The notes beneath the pieces were generated by a model that did no database searches, was not told the DNA's origin, and saw only the letters and a list, made by a program, of their open reading frames with translations. The position numbers were made by a program, and so were the translations under genes. Shown here in pieces: positions 5,440 to 5,592 of a stretch of DNA of 5,592 nucleotides. Origin of the DNA: Actinomycetota bacterium. GTDB lineage: Bacteria; Actinomycetota; Actinomycetes; Nanopelagicales; Nanopelagicaceae. Positions within the stretch are counted from its first letter, which is position 1; each line of letters opens with the position of its first letter. Location of the stretch: positions 1 through 5,592 of the forward strand of contig WLNK01000056.1 of assembly GCA_009699795.1 (NCBI GenBank), written 5' to 3'.

Positions 5440-5484
5440 TTGGTAAAGACAAAATAAACGTTAGTTTGTTTGTCTGTACGCCAA
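5440..5484 (+). other. Long imperfect hairpin just upstream of mature 16S
   Basis: AGACAAA (5447-5453) pairs with TTTGTCT (5469-5475). Further in, AAAC (5456-5459) pairs with GTTT (5464-5467) around the loop GTTA. Further out, TA (5444-5445) pairs with TA (5477-5478) and TTGG (5440-5443) with CCAA (5481-5484) across a mismatch and a CG bulge. It ends about 10 bases before the 16S 5' end, so it is a candidate for pre-16S processing or folding. Pairing with the spacer beyond 16S, outside the window, is a competing possibility. Confidence 0.45.
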
Positions 5485-5494
5485 GATAAAACTT

Positions 5495-5592
5495 TCTATG
5501 GAGAGTTTGATCCTGGCTCAGGACGAACGCTGGCGGCGTGCTTAACACATGCAAGTCGAACGATGAAGCCCAGCTTGCTGGGTGGATTAGTG
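5495..5592 (+). rRNA. rrs: 16S ribosomal RNA, 5' part (truncated by window end)
   Basis: AGAGTTTGATCCTGGCTCAG (5502-5521) is the universal 16S 5' sequence, equivalent to E. coli positions 8-27, which places mature base 1 at about 5495. The following GACGAACGCTGGCGGCGTGC and the cttaacacatgcaagtcgaa stretch are the actinobacterial form. The V1 hairpin has stem CCCAG/CTGGG (5569-5573/5578-5582) with loop CTTG, a short V1 as in many free-living actinobacteria. About 98 bases are present. The sequence looks intact. The exact 5' end is by alignment to E. coli and could be off by a few bases. Confidence 0.97.

Larger units (their letters stand above)
5156..5494 (+). other. rRNA operon leader (5' external transcribed spacer)
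   Basis: A stretch of roughly 340 bases between the predicted start of transcription and mature 16S rRNA. It has no supportable protein gene. It holds a succession of hairpins, an antitermination motif and a terminator-like hairpin, listed separately. Its expected roles are loading of Nus factors on RNA polymerase, assisting early 16S folding and providing processing sites. The start of transcription is inferred from the promoter position only. Confidence 0.75.

Noticed and set aside
5430..5458. Second rRNA promoter (TTGATT, 17 bp, AATAAA) downstream of the terminator-like hairpin
   Set aside because: The -10 matches only 4 of 6 consensus bases, and it overlaps the hairpin before 16S. It is much weaker than the promoter at 5121, although it would change the meaning of the terminator if real.

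Overview
The window reads as a chromosomal piece of an actinobacterium with moderate GC content. Three things point that way. The arginine genes are in actinobacterial order with actinobacterial-type ArgR and ArgH. The start of the 16S rRNA carries the actinobacterial 5' sequence. The rRNA leader carries a mycobacterial-type NusA-binding motif (GAACTCAACAG). The moderate GC (about mid-40s by eye), tight gene packing and V1 sequence would suit the freshwater acI/Nanopelagicales group. That lineage call is inference and needs a 16S search.

Positions 1-3787 hold the end of an arginine biosynthesis operon, all on the + strand: argB (5' end cut off by the window edge), argD, argR and argH. Junctions are overlaps or near-overlaps (ATGA at argB/argD, 8 bp at argD/argR, a 3-bp gap at argR/argH). 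argF and argG, which sit among these genes in several actinobacteria, are not here. ArgB and ArgD phosphorylate N-acetylglutamate and later transaminate the semialdehyde, ArgH makes the final arginine, and ArgR senses arginine and represses the pathway. The operon promoter and any ARG boxes lie upstream of the window.

Positions 3784-5061 encode tyrosyl-tRNA synthetase (tyrS), joined to argH by another ATGA overlap, so it is probably co-transcribed with the arginine genes.

Positions 5062-5494 hold no protein gene. They contain a strong rRNA promoter (TTGACC-17-TATAGT) whose spacer is almost pure GC and contains a 10-bp palindrome, then a highly structured rRNA leader. In order the leader has a hairpin at the predicted RNA 5' end, a domain closed by an 11-bp stem, the NusA/boxC-like antitermination motif, two stem-loops, a textbook intrinsic-terminator hairpin with a U-run, and a long imperfect hairpin just before the mature 16S end. 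The 16S rRNA gene begins at about 5495 and runs off the window.

No mobile element, CRISPR array, tRNA or wholly unknown system is visible. The most interesting parts are the terminator inside the rRNA leader downstream of an antitermination signal, a Cys in place of a normally conserved Glu in ArgD, and a divergent C-terminus in ArgB where arginine-inhibited relatives carry their feedback signature.
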